Assembly: GCF_032911445.1 (NCBI RefSeq)
Contig: NZ_JAWJEJ010000001.1
Span: forward strand, 3,038,001 to 3,102,000
DNA from: Sphingomonas sp. HF-S4
Lineage (GTDB): Bacteria; Pseudomonadota; Alphaproteobacteria; Sphingomonadales; Sphingomonadaceae
Direction: 5' to 3'
DNA length: 64,000 nucleotides
Made by a program: the position numbers and the translations under genes. Of the stretch, positions 39,423-49,208 are shown in pieces. Position 1 is the stretch's first letter. Each line of letters begins with the position of its first letter. A model generated the notes under the pieces. That model did no database searches, was not told the origin of the DNA, and was given only the letters and a program-made list of their open reading frames with translations.

Positions 39423-40546
39423 TCGACATCCTCCACTTCGACCGTCTCGCCGGTCACGCGCTGCGATAGCGCGGCCGCCATGAACGCGTCGAGGTCTCCG
39501 TCGAGCACATCGGACGGCGCCGTGGAAGTCACGCCGGTGCGCAGATCCTTCACCAGCTGGTACGGCTGGAGGACGTAGGAGCGGATCTGGTGGCCCCAGC
39601 CGATATCGGTCTTGGTGGCGTTCTCGGCATTGGCGGCCTGTTCGCGGATCGCCAGCTCGCGCTCGTAGAGGCGGGCGCGCAGCTGGTTATAGGCTTCGGC
39701 CTTGTTCTTGTGCTGCGAGCGCTGGTTCTGGCACTGCACGACGATGCCGGTGGGGATGTGCGTGATGCGCACTGCCGAATCGGTCGTGTTGATGTGCTGC
39801 CCGCCCGCGCCGGAGGCGCGATAGGTGTCGATGCGCAGGTCGCTCTCGTTATACTCGACCTGGATGTCGTCATCGATCACCGGGTACACCCACACGCTCG
39901 AGAACGAGGTGTGGCGCCGCGCGGCGCTGTCGTACGGCGAGATACGGACGAGGCGGTGGACGCCGCTCTCGGTCTTGGCATAGCCATAGGCGTTCTCGCC
40001 CTTGACCAGCAACGTCGCCGACTTGATCCCGGCCTGCTCGCCAGCGTGATAGTCGACCAGCTCGACCTTCAAGCCGTGGCGCTCCGCCCAGCGCGTGTAC
40101 ATGCGCTGGAGCATCCCTGCCCAGTCCTGGCTCTCGGTGCCGCCGGCACCCGAGTTGATCTCGATATAGGTATCGTTGGGATCGGCCTCGCCCGAGAGCA
40201 GGGCCTTGACCTTGTCGACTTCGGCGCGCTCGGCGAGCGCGGCGAGCGCGGTGGTGCCTTCGCTCGCCATCTCCTCGTCGCCCTCGGCCTCGGCCATCTC
40301 GATCAGTTCGGCGGTGTCGTTGAGCTCGGTCTCGATCGCACGCGTCGCGCCGATCGCCTCGTCGAGGCGGCGACGCTCGCGCATCACGTCCTGCGCGGCC
40401 TTGGCGTCGTTCCAGAGCGTCGGATCCTCGACGCGCGCATTGAGTTCGTCGAGCCGGCGCAGCGCGCGGTCCCAATCGAGGAAACGGCGCAGCAGCGCCA
40501 GCGCCGCCTTGATCTTGTCGACATGAGCCTGCGCTTCGGCGCGCAT
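39419..40546 (-). CDS. prfB: peptide chain release factor 2
   Basis: Releases the peptide at UGA and UAA. The 375-aa protein has the GGQ motif ([15 protein letters not shown]) and the codon-recognition SPF-type tripeptide, here SPY in [15 protein letters not shown]. It has no +1 programmed frameshift: a single reading frame covers it, with an ATG preceded by GGAG at nine bases. Methyltransferase lipoprotein gene overlaps its stop. The PBP1A gene lies upstream with a 79-bp palindromic repeat in between. Confidence 0.96.
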   Translation of the reverse strand: MRAEAQAHVDKIKAALALLRRFLDWDRALRRLDELNARVEDPTLWNDAKAAQDVMRERRRLDEAIGATRAIETELNDTAELIEMAEAEGDEEMASEGTTALAALAERAEVDKVKALLSGEADPNDTYIEINSGAGGTESQDWAGMLQRMYTRWAERHGLKVELVDYHAGEQAGIKSATLLVKGENAYGYAKTESGVHRLVRISPYDSAARRHTSFSSVWVYPVIDDDIQVEYNESDLRIDTYRASGAGGQHINTTDSAVRITHIPTGIVVQCQNQRSQHKNKAEAYNQLRARLYERELAIREQAANAENATKTDIGWGHQIRSYVLQPYQLVKDLRTGVTSTAPSDVLDGDLDAFMAAALSQRVTGETVEVEDVD

Positions 40547-40569
40547 AATCAAAAACTCCAAATCATTCC

Positions 40570-40648
40570 GTCATCCCGGCGAAAGCCGGGATCTCGTGCC
40601 CCAGGCCGTTCGCTCGCGGCCTGGGATCCCGGCTTTCGCCGGGATGAC
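40570..40648. repeat. 79-bp nested palindrome between PBP1A and prfB genes
   Basis: Outer arms are 23 bp, exact reverse complements (40570-40592 and 40626-40648), each with its own GAAAGCC palindrome core. Inner arms are 9 bp (CCCAGGCCG/CGGCCTGGG) with an 8-base loop. The whole can fold into one long hairpin on either strand. It is the GTCATCCCGGC-type extragenic palindrome common in alphaproteobacteria, seen here once. It sits in the 117-bp gap, so it may affect read-through into prfB. Confidence 0.88.
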
Positions 40649-40663
40649 GCATATAGTGCGCCG

Positions 40664-43177
40664 CTAGTAGATTCCGCCCTCGCGTTGCAAGAAGTCGCTG
40701 TCGCCGGGCGTCTGGGTGGTCGGGGCGGCCTTCTTCTCGACCGCCTTTTTCTCGGTCTCTTCCTCTTGGCCACGGCGACGGCGCTGCGGCTCGACTTCGG
40801 GCTTGAAGGCTTCCCAGATCACCGAGGCGAGCGGATCGCTGGTCGGCCAGCCGCCGGTCACGCGGCGGCCGCTGCCGCGATCGATCCGCGCCATGCGGAT
40901 GCCCGCGGGCGCCGTGAACGGCAGCACTTCCATGTCCTTGAAGGCAGGCACGGCGAACTGCTTGAAGATCGGCGCGGCGATCGAGCCGCCCTGGGCGTAG
41001 CCGCCCAAATTGGTGGGATTGTCGAATCCGAGATAGAGCCCGCCGATCATCTGCGGGGTGCCGCCGACGAACCACACGTCGGTCGGGCCCGACGTGGTGC
41101 CGGTCTTGCCCATGATCGGGCGGCCGAGATCGCGCAGGATCGTCGCGGTGCCGCGCTGGATCACCCCTTCGGTGATGTGGACGATCTGGTAGGCGCTCAT
41201 CGGCTCGACCACCTGGCGTGCGCGGGTGACCGGGCGGGGCATCGCGCCGCCGTTCCAGTCGCGCGCGTTGCAGCCGTCGCACGCGCGCCAGTTCTCGGGG
41301 AAGATCACTTCGCCGCGGCGGTTCTGGACGAAGTCGATCAAGGTCGGATTGAGCGCGCGGCCGTGATTGACCAGGATCGAATAGGCGTTGACCATCCGCA
41401 GCACGGTCGTCTCGCCAGCGCCGAGCGCATAGCTGAGGTAATTGGGCTGCTTCTGCCGCGATACGCCGACGCGCTGGATCAGGTCGTTGACCTTCTCCAT
41501 GCCGATCTGGTTGGCGACCTGGACGGTCATCAGGTTGCGCGACTGCTCGACGCCCCAGCGCAGGGTCTTGGGGCCCGCGCCGCGCTGGTTGCCGAAGTTG
41601 CGGAAGCACTTGTTGCCAAGTCCCGCGCCCTGCCAGACGCAGAAGGGCGCATCGTTGACGATCGTCGCCGGGGTGAGCCCGGCCTCCATCGCCGCGGCAT
41701 AGACCAACGGCTTGATCGTCGAGCCCGGCTGGCGCTGCGCCTGGGTGGCGTTGTTGAACGGATGGATGCGCGAATCGAAGCCGCCCTGCATCGCGAGCAC
41801 CCGGCCGGTGCGCGGATCCTCGACCACCATGCCGCCCGACACGCGCGGGATCGAGCGCAGCGCCCAGCTAGCGCCCTCGGGCGCCACCGCGATGATGTCG
41901 CCCGCCTTGATCGCCGCGAAGGCCTCGCCGCCCTGCCCGCGGACGGGCATCGAGGCGAGGCTGCGCGGCATGGTGCCGGTGTGGCCGTCCTCGAAGCCGA
42001 TCTCCCAGCCGCCGGCGCTGCGTTCGATCGCGATCGCGGCGCGCCAATCCTCATAGTCGACGCCGATATTGGTGTTGAGCAGCGTCTGGCGCCAATTGTC
42101 GCCGATCGGCTTGTTGTCGATCGGCCCCGACCAGCCGCGCCCGCGATCGTAGCGGAGGAGGCCGTCGCGCAGCGCCTTCTGGGCATATTCCTGAAGCCGC
42201 GGATCGAGCGACGTGCGGACCCAGAGGCCGCCGCCATAGACGCTGTTGGGACCGTCCTCGGCCTTCTCGCCGAACTTGTCGATCAGCTGGCGGCGGACAT
42301 CCTCGACGAAATAGCCGCCGACGCGCTCGAACTTGGGCGTCTGGCGCGGCACCGCGCCGAGCGGGGCGGCGCGGGCTTCGTCGCGCTCGGCCACGCTGAT
42401 GAAGCCGTTCTCCTGCATCTGCCCGAGCACCCAGTTGCGCCGCTCGAGCGCGCGCGCCTCATAGCGTTCGGGCGAGTAGTTGGCCGGCCCCTTGGGCAGG
42501 ATCGCGAGATAGGCCATCTGCGGCAAGGTGAGCTGGTCGAGCTCCTTGCCGAAATAGGCCTGGCTCGCCGCCTCGACGCCGCCGGCATTGCGGCCGAGCT
42601 CGATCGAATTGAGATAGAGCTCGAGGATCGTCTCCTTGGAGAGCGTGTTCTCGATCTTCCAGGCGAGGATCGCTTCCTTGCCCTTGCGCAGATAGCTGAC
42701 TTCGTTGCCGATCAGCAGGTTCTTGGCGACCTGCTGGGTGATGGTCGAGGTGCCGCGCGGCGTCTCGCCGCTCAGAATGCCCTGATAGGCGGCGCGCACC
42801 AGGCCGGGGAAATCGACGCCGTGATGGCTGAAGAAGGTCTTGTCCTCGGCCGAGAGGAACGCCTCGACCAATTGCTTGGGATATTCGGCGTAGCTCAGCT
42901 GGACGCGGCGTTCGCGCGCATAGCTGTGGATCGGCAGCCCATCGATCGAGCGGACATTGGTCGGCAGCGGCGGCTCATAGGCGCGCAACGTCTCGACCGA
43001 CGGCAGATTGCGCGCGATCAGCAGCCATACCGCCAGCCAGAACAGCCCGGCGAGCAGTGCCAGCCACGCCAGGATGCGGAACCACCAGCGCCTGCGGATA
43101 CGCCCGAACCATCCGCGGACGCCCCCGGCGCCGCGCTTGATCTTCACTGTTTCGCTGGAAATGCTGCCGTCCGCCAT
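40664..43177 (-). CDS. mrcA: penicillin-binding protein 1A, bifunctional
   Basis: Class A PBP of 837 aa, inner-membrane anchored by one N-terminal helix (about 33-55), that polymerises and cross-links peptidoglycan. The glycosyltransferase domain has EDKTFFSHHGVDFPGLVRAA with its catalytic Glu, GTSTITQQVAKNLL and RKGKEAILAWKIE. The transpeptidase has the acylated serine in QPGSTIKPLVYAAAM and the KTG motif in MGKTGTTSGPTDVWFVGG. It is followed by a C-terminal Glu/Lys/Arg-rich tail. It stands between the AmiC-type amidase gene and prfB, all read in the same direction. Confidence 0.95.
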   Translation of the reverse strand: MADGSISSETVKIKRGAGGVRGWFGRIRRRWWFRILAWLALLAGLFWLAVWLLIARNLPSVETLRAYEPPLPTNVRSIDGLPIHSYARERRVQLSYAEYPKQLVEAFLSAEDKTFFSHHGVDFPGLVRAAYQGILSGETPRGTSTITQQVAKNLLIGNEVSYLRKGKEAILAWKIENTLSKETILELYLNSIELGRNAGGVEAASQAYFGKELDQLTLPQMAYLAILPKGPANYSPERYEARALERRNWVLGQMQENGFISVAERDEARAAPLGAVPRQTPKFERVGGYFVEDVRRQLIDKFGEKAEDGPNSVYGGGLWVRTSLDPRLQEYAQKALRDGLLRYDRGRGWSGPIDNKPIGDNWRQTLLNTNIGVDYEDWRAAIAIERSAGGWEIGFEDGHTGTMPRSLASMPVRGQGGEAFAAIKAGDIIAVAPEGASWALRSIPRVSGGMVVEDPRTGRVLAMQGGFDSRIHPFNNATQAQRQPGSTIKPLVYAAAMEAGLTPATIVNDAPFCVWQGAGLGNKCFRNFGNQRGAGPKTLRWGVEQSRNLMTVQVANQIGMEKVNDLIQRVGVSRQKQPNYLSYALGAGETTVLRMVNAYSILVNHGRALNPTLIDFVQNRRGEVIFPENWRACDGCNARDWNGGAMPRPVTRARQVVEPMSAYQIVHITEGVIQRGTATILRDLGRPIMGKTGTTSGPTDVWFVGGTPQMIGGLYLGFDNPTNLGGYAQGGSIAAPIFKQFAVPAFKDMEVLPFTAPAGIRMARIDRGSGRRVTGGWPTSDPLASVIWEAFKPEVEPQRRRRGQEEETEKKAVEKKAAPTTQTPGDSDFLQREGGIY

Positions 43178-43293
43178 GCGGGGGGCGGTGTAGCAAGTTT
43201 CTCGGGCGATGAAACCCGATCAAAACGCCGCCGAAATCAACTCGTCCGTTTCGCGTCTATAATGAGCGCATGAGGGAGTTTACGGATACCGGA

Positions 43294-44541
43294 TCAGCGC
43301 GCCGCCATGCGGGTGGCGAAGTGGATCTCCACCGCTTTGCGAACGCTCTGCGCCACTTTGCGCTGCCCTTCGCCCGAGGCGAGGAACGCGGCGTCGGCGG
43401 CGTTCGAGATATAGCCGGTCTCGAACAGCACCGAGGGCATGTCGGGCGCCTTGAGGACGATCAGCGAGGCCATGCGGTGGTATTGGGCCTTGATCGGGAT
43501 CAGCGGCTGGGCCTCGCGGCCGAGCAGCCGGGCGAAATTGGCCGACATGTTCATCGTCTCGCGCTGGGTGAGATCGATCAGGATCGACGAAATGTCGGGG
43601 CTGGCGACTCCGAGATCGACGCCGGCGAGGATGTCGGCCTTGTTCTCGCGCGCGGCGAGGCGCGCGGCCTCCTTGTCGGACGCGACTTCGGAAAGGGTGT
43701 AGACCGTGGCGCCGGTCGCGTCGGGATTGCCCGCGCTGTCGCAATGGACCGAGATGAACAGATCGGCCTTCAACCGCCGGGCGAGCCCGTAGCGCTCCTG
43801 GAGGACCAGGAAGCGATCGTCCTCGCGCGTCAGCGCGACGCGGACGCGGCCCGAGGCGAGCAAAGCGTCCTTGATCGCCGTGGCGACCGCGAGCGTGACA
43901 TCCTTTTCGCGCAGGTTGCCGTCGCCCGAGATCGCGCCGGGATCGTGCCCGCCATGGCCGGCATCGATCACCACCAGCGGCCGATCGGCATCGCCATAGA
44001 CGCGCGGCAGCCTGGCGCTCGACACGCGCTTGGGCAGCGCCATCGACACGCTGTACGGATGCCGGCGCGCGGGCTGTAGATAGGTGAAGGGTGGCAGGAA
44101 ACTCATCCGGCGTTCGGCCGCGGCGCGCGCGAAACGCTCGTCGTCGACGGTCTTGAGCTGGAGCGTGAGGGTGCGGCCGTCCTGGCCGAACGTGCCTTGG
44201 GTGACGATCGCGGGCCGCGCGAGATCGAAGACGATGCGCGCACCGTCGCCCTGGACGCCCTGGCGGATCTTGGCGACCGCGCCGGCGGCAGTCGCCACGC
44301 GGCCGGGCTCGGCGCCGGTCACGTCGAGCGCGATGCGCTGCGGCCCGGCGAGCACGAAGGCGCTCGCCTGGGTGACGGGCGCGTCGAAGGTCACGACGAT
44401 GCGATCGCCGTGCACGCGCACGTCCTGAACGCCGCCCGCCCAACTCGGCACCCCGGTCAACCAGCCGGAGAGAAGGGCAAGCAGGAATAGCACCCGCGCG
44501 ATATGCCGCGCCGAGCCGTGAGGGGTCCAGCCCAAATCCAT
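43294..44541 (-). CDS. amiC: N-acetylmuramoyl-L-alanine amidase with AMIN domain
   Basis: Zinc amidase of 415 aa that cuts the stem peptide from MurNAc during cell separation. Signal segment ARVLFLLALLSGWLTGVPSWAG, AMIN domain (about 35-130; VQDVRVHGDRIVVTFDAPVTQ), then the amidase_3 domain with VVIDAGHGGHDPGAISGDG, the second His in FISVHCDSAGNP and the Glu in VLFETGYISN. The ATG gives a normal leader; 90 bp of upstream in-frame DNA is not needed. Upstream of PBP1A in the same direction. Confidence 0.94.
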   Translation of the reverse strand: MDLGWTPHGSARHIARVLFLLALLSGWLTGVPSWAGGVQDVRVHGDRIVVTFDAPVTQASAFVLAGPQRIALDVTGAEPGRVATAAGAVAKIRQGVQGDGARIVFDLARPAIVTQGTFGQDGRTLTLQLKTVDDERFARAAAERRMSFLPPFTYLQPARRHPYSVSMALPKRVSSARLPRVYGDADRPLVVIDAGHGGHDPGAISGDGNLREKDVTLAVATAIKDALLASGRVRVALTREDDRFLVLQERYGLARRLKADLFISVHCDSAGNPDATGATVYTLSEVASDKEAARLAARENKADILAGVDLGVASPDISSILIDLTQRETMNMSANFARLLGREAQPLIPIKAQYHRMASLIVLKAPDMPSVLFETGYISNAADAAFLASGEGQRKVAQSVRKAVEIHFATRMAAR

Positions 44542-45037
44542 GACACCTAACTCTGAGACACTGCGTCCCTGACAGATGCCTTTTAGGAAGCGGGGACCAA
44601 GACAGGGTGAAACGAACTGGTTAATCGGCATAAATCTGCCGGTTGGCCGGCAAATATCTGCCGGGGCTTCGGCGATGTTATTCGCATCAGCCGTGGTTGC
44701 CGCATGGCATTGGGGGTGCTAGCAGGAGTTCGCTCCGATCCTTGTATCGGACGATATTCGCGGCCACATTCGCCGCGACAGTTCAGGTTGACGCTACGCA
44801 TGAGGCAATTTCCCCATCGTCCCACCCGCCAGGCCCTTGCGGCCGGCCGCGGGACGATGGCGGAGCTTCCGGACCACGCGTCCGGACGTGCCCTGCGGGC
44901 AGCAGCAGTTTTCGAAACCTGCGAGACCACCGCCGGCGCCGCCGGCCAAGGCCGCATCATGTATCGCGCGCACGCGCCACGCCCCTTCGGGAAAGCAACC
45001 TTCAGGGGTCCAGGCCGGCGCGCCCGGAGAATAATAA
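44542..45037. other. 496-bp divergent intergenic region with the rne leader
   Basis: No convincing gene is present. Several unsupported short readings exist on both strands. The region carries the amiC promoter and a long upstream leader of rne. An ATCTGCCGG segment occurs twice near 44634-44665 with an internal GGCCGGCA palindrome, and a GC-rich stem-prone stretch around 44960-45010 comes just before the rne start. Long leaders are the site of RNase E autoregulation in other bacteria, so control of rne mRNA stability here is a plausible inference. Confidence 0.6.
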
Positions 45038-47737
45038 ATGACCATGCGTATGCTGATCGACGCACGGCACCGGGAGGAGACCCGGGTTGCCGTCGTCAAA
45101 GGGAACCGGATCGAGGAGTTTGACTTCGAGAGTGCCGAGCGCAAGCAGCTCAAGGGCAACATCTATCTCGCCAAGGTCACCCGCGTAGAGCCGTCGCTTC
45201 AGGCGGCGTTCGTCGATTACGGCGGCAACCGCCACGGGTTCCTCGCTTTCAGCGAAATCCACCCCGATTACTACCAGATCCCCAAGGAAGATCGCGAAGC
45301 GCTGCTCCGCGAAGAGGCCGAGCACGCCGCCGAGGAAGCCGCGCTGCGCGCCGCCGACGATTCGGATGACGAGGATCATCTCGAAGGCGAGGACGGCGTA
45401 GAGGTTCTCGAGCGCTCGCACGATGACGAGGATCATGAGGACGACGCCGAAGCCGAGACTGAGGCCGGCGAGGGCGAAGGCGGCGAGGGTTCGGACGGCC
45501 GTCGCGGCCGGGGCCGCCGCCGCGGTCGGGGCGGCAAGGACGACGAGGCCGAGGCGCTGCGCCAGCGCCGCATGAACCTGCGCCGCCGCTACAAGATCCA
45601 GGACGTGATCCGCCGCCGCCAGGTGCTGCTGGTCCAGGTCGTCAAGGAAGAGCGCGGCAACAAGGGTGCGGCGCTGACCACCTATCTGTCGCTCGCCGGA
45701 CGCTATTGCGTGCTGATGCCGAATACCGCGCACGGTGGCGGCATCTCGCGCAAGATCAGCTCGGCTGCGGACCGCAAGCGGCTCAAGACGATCATGTCGG
45801 ACCTCAAGCTGCCGCCGACGATGGGCTGTATCGTCCGCACCGCCGGGCTCCAGCGCACCAAGACCGAGATCAAGCGCGATTTCGACTATCTCGCCCGGCT
45901 GTGGGACGGGATCCGCGAGGAGACGCTCAAATCCTCCGCGCCGGCGCTCGTCTATGGCGATTCGGATCTTTTGAAGCGCGCGATCCGCGACATCTACAAT
46001 CGCGATATCGACGAGGTGATCGTCGAGGGCGAGGACGGATATCGCCAGGCCAAGGACTTCATGAAGCTCCTGATGCCGAGCCACGCCAAGAAGGTGAAGC
46101 AATATGCCGACGCGGTGCCGCTGTTCCAGCGCGCCGGGGTCGAGGACCAGCTCTCGGCGATGTACAACCCCGTCGTCCAGCTCAAGAGCGGCGGCTATCT
46201 GGTGATCAACCCGACCGAGGCGCTCGTCTCGATCGACATCAATTCGGGCCGTTCGACGCGCGAGCACAATATCGAGCAGACCGCGACTGCGACCAACCTC
46301 GAGGCCGCGCACGAGATCGCCCGCCAGCTGCGGCTGCGCGACATGGCCGGGCTCGTCGTGATCGACTTCATCGACATGGACCACGGATCGAACGTCCGTA
46401 AGGTCGAGAAGGCGATGAAGGAGGCGCTCAAGAACGATCGGGCGCGCATCCAGGTCGGCCGCATCTCGGCGTTCGGCCTGATGGAGATGAGCCGCCAGCG
46501 CCTGCGCACCGGCGTGCTCGAGGCCTCGACCGTCCAGTGCCCGCATTGCGAAGGCACCGGTCTCGTCCGCACCGCCTCGTCGGCGGGCCTGTCGGCGCTG
46601 CGGCTGATCGAGGACGAGGCCGCGCGCGGCCGCGGCTCGCAGATCCTGCTGCGCGCCAGCCAGGAAGCGGCGTTCTACGTGCTCAACAAGAAGCGCGCCG
46701 AGCTCGCCGAGATCGAGGAGCGCTACGGCGTCAAGATCGAGATCGCTTCGGACGGCGAGCTCGAGGGCGCGCGCATGTCGGTCGAATCGAGCGGCCCGCC
46801 GCCGGCCTATGCGCCCAAGATCGAGCGTCTCATCGAAGAGCCCGAAGACGATGACTATGTCGAGGAGATCGACGAGGAAGAGGACGAGGAGGAAGCGGCC
46901 GAGGAGCGGCCCGCGCGCCAGCCCCGCGAAGCGCGCGAGCGCGACGAGGGTGAAGGCGAAGGTCGCGGCAAGCGCCGCCGCCGCCGCCGCGGTCGTGGCC
47001 GTCGCGGCCGTGAGAACGAGGGTGAGGGCAACGAGCACGGCGAAGGCGCCGAGCACGAGGGCGAGGACGAGACCAGCGATCCCGAGGCTGCCGGCGAGGT
47101 CGAAACCGGAGCCGAAGCTGCTGAGGGCCGCGAGCACGAAGCCGGTGACGACAGCGAAGGCGGCCGCAAGCGCCGCCGCCGCGGCCGTCGCGGTGGTCGT
47201 CGCGGTTCGGCCCATACCGAGGACGGCGTTGCCGAGCATGGCGAGACGCGCGATGTCGCGGCCGAGCCGGCTGGCGATATCGAGGCGCCCGGCGAGGATG
47301 CCGCTCCTGCCGTCGAGGCGCCGGCCGAAAAGCCCAAGCGTTCGCGCCGCAAGAAAGCCGATGCCGAAGCACCTGCGGTGACCGCGGAAGCGGCACCCGT
47401 TGCCGAAGCCGCGCCCGTCGTCGAGGCACCCGCCGAGAAGCCCAAGCGCAGCCGCAAGAAGAAGGCCGATGCCGAAGCGGCGCCGGTCGAGGCCGCCGCG
47501 GCGCCTGCAATCGTCGCCGACGCAGCCGAAGCGCCGGCTGAGAAGCCCAAGCGCACCCGCCGCAAGAAGGCTGACGCCGAAGCCGCGCCCGCCGAGGTCG
47601 CCGCCGGAGCGCCCGCAGCAGAGGCTCCGGCCGAAGCGGTGGCGCAGGACGTTGCGCCTGCCGGGGACGACGAAGCCGATACCGGGCCGGAAGGCGGCGC
47701 GCGCCGCGGCTGGTGGCAGCGGACCTTCGGCGCCTGA
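45038..47737 (+). CDS. rne: ribonuclease E/G
   Basis: Endoribonuclease of 899 aa that initiates mRNA decay and processes rRNA. The S1 domain (35-200) is split by an acidic insertion from about 90 to 175 (EDHLEGEDGVEVLERSHDDE and an RGRGRRRGRGG patch). The catalytic core has the Asp in VSIDINSGRSTREHN and the second in LVVIDFIDMDHGS. The zinc-link cysteines are in VQCPHCEGTGLVR. The tail beyond 600 is low-complexity, alternating acidic and Arg-rich blocks, with three copies of APAEKPKRSRRKKADAEA. This tail is the expected scaffold for degradosome partners. The start MTMRMLIDARH may be the second Met. Confidence 0.95.
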   Translation: MTMRMLIDARHREETRVAVVKGNRIEEFDFESAERKQLKGNIYLAKVTRVEPSLQAAFVDYGGNRHGFLAFSEIHPDYYQIPKEDREALLREEAEHAAEEAALRAADDSDDEDHLEGEDGVEVLERSHDDEDHEDDAEAETEAGEGEGGEGSDGRRGRGRRRGRGGKDDEAEALRQRRMNLRRRYKIQDVIRRRQVLLVQVVKEERGNKGAALTTYLSLAGRYCVLMPNTAHGGGISRKISSAADRKRLKTIMSDLKLPPTMGCIVRTAGLQRTKTEIKRDFDYLARLWDGIREETLKSSAPALVYGDSDLLKRAIRDIYNRDIDEVIVEGEDGYRQAKDFMKLLMPSHAKKVKQYADAVPLFQRAGVEDQLSAMYNPVVQLKSGGYLVINPTEALVSIDINSGRSTREHNIEQTATATNLEAAHEIARQLRLRDMAGLVVIDFIDMDHGSNVRKVEKAMKEALKNDRARIQVGRISAFGLMEMSRQRLRTGVLEASTVQCPHCEGTGLVRTASSAGLSALRLIEDEAARGRGSQILLRASQEAAFYVLNKKRAELAEIEERYGVKIEIASDGELEGARMSVESSGPPPAYAPKIERLIEEPEDDDYVEEIDEEEDEEEAAEERPARQPREARERDEGEGEGRGKRRRRRRGRGRRGRENEGEGNEHGEGAEHEGEDETSDPEAAGEVETGAEAAEGREHEAGDDSEGGRKRRRRGRRGGRRGSAHTEDGVAEHGETRDVAAEPAGDIEAPGEDAAPAVEAPAEKPKRSRRKKADAEAPAVTAEAAPVAEAAPVVEAPAEKPKRSRKKKADAEAAPVEAAAAPAIVADAAEAPAEKPKRTRRKKADAEAAPAEVAAGAPAAEAPAEAVAQDVAPAGDDEADTGPEGGARRGWWQRTFGA

Positions 47738-47840
47738 TGTCCAGGCGGGCGTGCGAGCCGATGGTGCGCACGCCCGCCAGGCTTCACGGCATGTTCATCG
47801 TCGACATCCGACAGCAGATGCCCCCGTGGAGTTTGCCTAG

Positions 47841-49208
47841 ATGATGAAGCGCCTCGCGGCCCTTCTGGCCGTCCTCTGCCTTACGCTGTTCGCGGCGCGC
47901 CCGGCGATGGCGCAGTCGATCCTGCGCGATGCCGAGACCGAATCGCTGCTCGCCGACATGTCGCGCGACATCATCGTCGCGGCGGGGCTGTCGCCCGCCA
48001 ATGTCCGTGTCGTGCTGGTCAACGACCAGTCGATCAACGCTTTCGTGGCGGGCGGCCAGATCGTTTATATCCATTCCGGGCTGCTTGATGCCGCCGATAC
48101 CGCCAACGAAGTCCAGGGCGTGATCGCGCACGAGATCGGCCATATCGTCGGCGGGCACGCGGTGTTCCAGAACGATGGCGGCTATACCAACATCTCGATC
48201 CTCAGCCTGTTGCTTGGCGCCGCGGCGATGGCGGCGGGTGCGGGCGAGGCAGGGACCGGGCTGCTGATGATGGGCCAGCGCGCCGCGATCGGCAAATATC
48301 TGGCGTTCAGCCGCATCCAGGAGTCTTCGGCCGATGCCGCGGGGGTGCGCTTCATCACCGGTGCCGGAATCAGCGGCAAGGGTATGATCAGCTTCTTCAA
48401 CAAGCTGACCGCGCAGATGCATCGTTACGGCTATTACGCCACATCCTCGAACCCCGAAGTCGATCCGTTCGCACAGACCCACCCGATGTCGGCGGATCGC
48501 GTCCAGACGCTCCAGGCCGATCTGCAGAACGCAAAGGCCTGGAACAAGCCGCTCGACCCCAAGATCGAGGCGCGCTTCAAGCGGGTCCAGGCCAAGCTGC
48601 GCGGCTATGTCGCCGAACCCGAGACGACGCTGCGCCGCTATCCGGCGAGCGACCAGTCGGCCCCGGCGCACTATGCCCGCGCCTATGCCTATCACAAGTC
48701 GGGCTATCCCGATCAGGCGGCCGCCGAAACCGCGGCGCTGGTCAAGACCGCACCCGACGATCCCTATTTCCTCGAGCTCGAGGGGCAGATTCTGCTCGAA
48801 TCCGGCAAGCCCGCCGAGGCGTTGGCGCCGCTGCGCGAGGCGACCCAGCGCTCGAACAACCAGCCGTTGATCGCGGCGACCTTCGGCCATGCGCTGCTCG
48901 CCACCGAGGACAAGACCAACCTTGCCGAGGCCGAGCAGGTGCTGCGTACCGCCGTGGCGCGCGACAAGGAGAACCCGTTTGCCTGGATGCAGCTCGGCAC
49001 CGTCTATGAGCGCAAGGGCGACGAGCCGCGCACGGCGCTCGCCACCGCCGAACGCGCGCATCTGATGGGCGACGTGCGCACCGCGCTGATCAGCGCGCGG
49101 TCGGCTATGGGCAATTTGCCGCAGGGTTCGTCCGACTGGGTCCGCGCGCAGGATATCGCGATGGTGTCGCAGACCGCGATGGAAGACCAGAAGCGGAAGC
49201 GGCGGTGA
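47841..49208 (+). CDS. M48 metalloprotease with C-terminal TPRs (BepA-like)
   Basis: Periplasmic zinc protease of 455 aa that degrades or assists outer-membrane proteins. Signal peptide MMKRLAALLAVLCLTLFAARPAMAQ. The Zn motif HEIGH is in VIAHEIGHIVGGHAV, and the third ligand Glu in SRIQESSADAAGVRF. After about residue 260 a TPR array follows (ARAYAYHKSGYPDQAAAETAALV, EGQILLESGKPAEALAPLREA, AEAEQVLRTAVARDKENPFAW). This domain order matches BepA/LoiP-type quality-control proteases. Its stop overlaps the GTG of the DsbA-like gene. Confidence 0.93.
   Translation: MMKRLAALLAVLCLTLFAARPAMAQSILRDAETESLLADMSRDIIVAAGLSPANVRVVLVNDQSINAFVAGGQIVYIHSGLLDAADTANEVQGVIAHEIGHIVGGHAVFQNDGGYTNISILSLLLGAAAMAAGAGEAGTGLLMMGQRAAIGKYLAFSRIQESSADAAGVRFITGAGISGKGMISFFNKLTAQMHRYGYYATSSNPEVDPFAQTHPMSADRVQTLQADLQNAKAWNKPLDPKIEARFKRVQAKLRGYVAEPETTLRRYPASDQSAPAHYARAYAYHKSGYPDQAAAETAALVKTAPDDPYFLELEGQILLESGKPAEALAPLREATQRSNNQPLIAATFGHALLATEDKTNLAEAEQVLRTAVARDKENPFAWMQLGTVYERKGDEPRTALATAERAHLMGDVRTALISARSAMGNLPQGSSDWVRAQDIAMVSQTAMEDQKRKRR

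Noticed and set aside
39419..40546. Programmed +1 frameshift in prfB
   Set aside because: The gene reads in a single frame with its own ribosome-binding site, so no frameshift is needed.
39590..43273. 1227-codon open frame on the plus strand
   Set aside because: It is antisense to prfB and PBP1A, both with full motif support. The high GC content leaves such frames open. The translated composition (runs of Arg, Ala, Leu, Asp) is that of a shadow.
44583..45065. 160-codon minus-strand frame upstream of and overlapping rne
   Set aside because: No ribosome-binding site, odd composition (Pro/Arg/Cys-rich), overlaps the rne start. Not supported as a gene.
45002..47239. 745-codon open frame opposite rne
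   Set aside because: It mirrors rne, which has unmistakable RNase E motifs. The apparent hydrophobic protein arises from the antisense of low-complexity acidic and Arg-rich codons.
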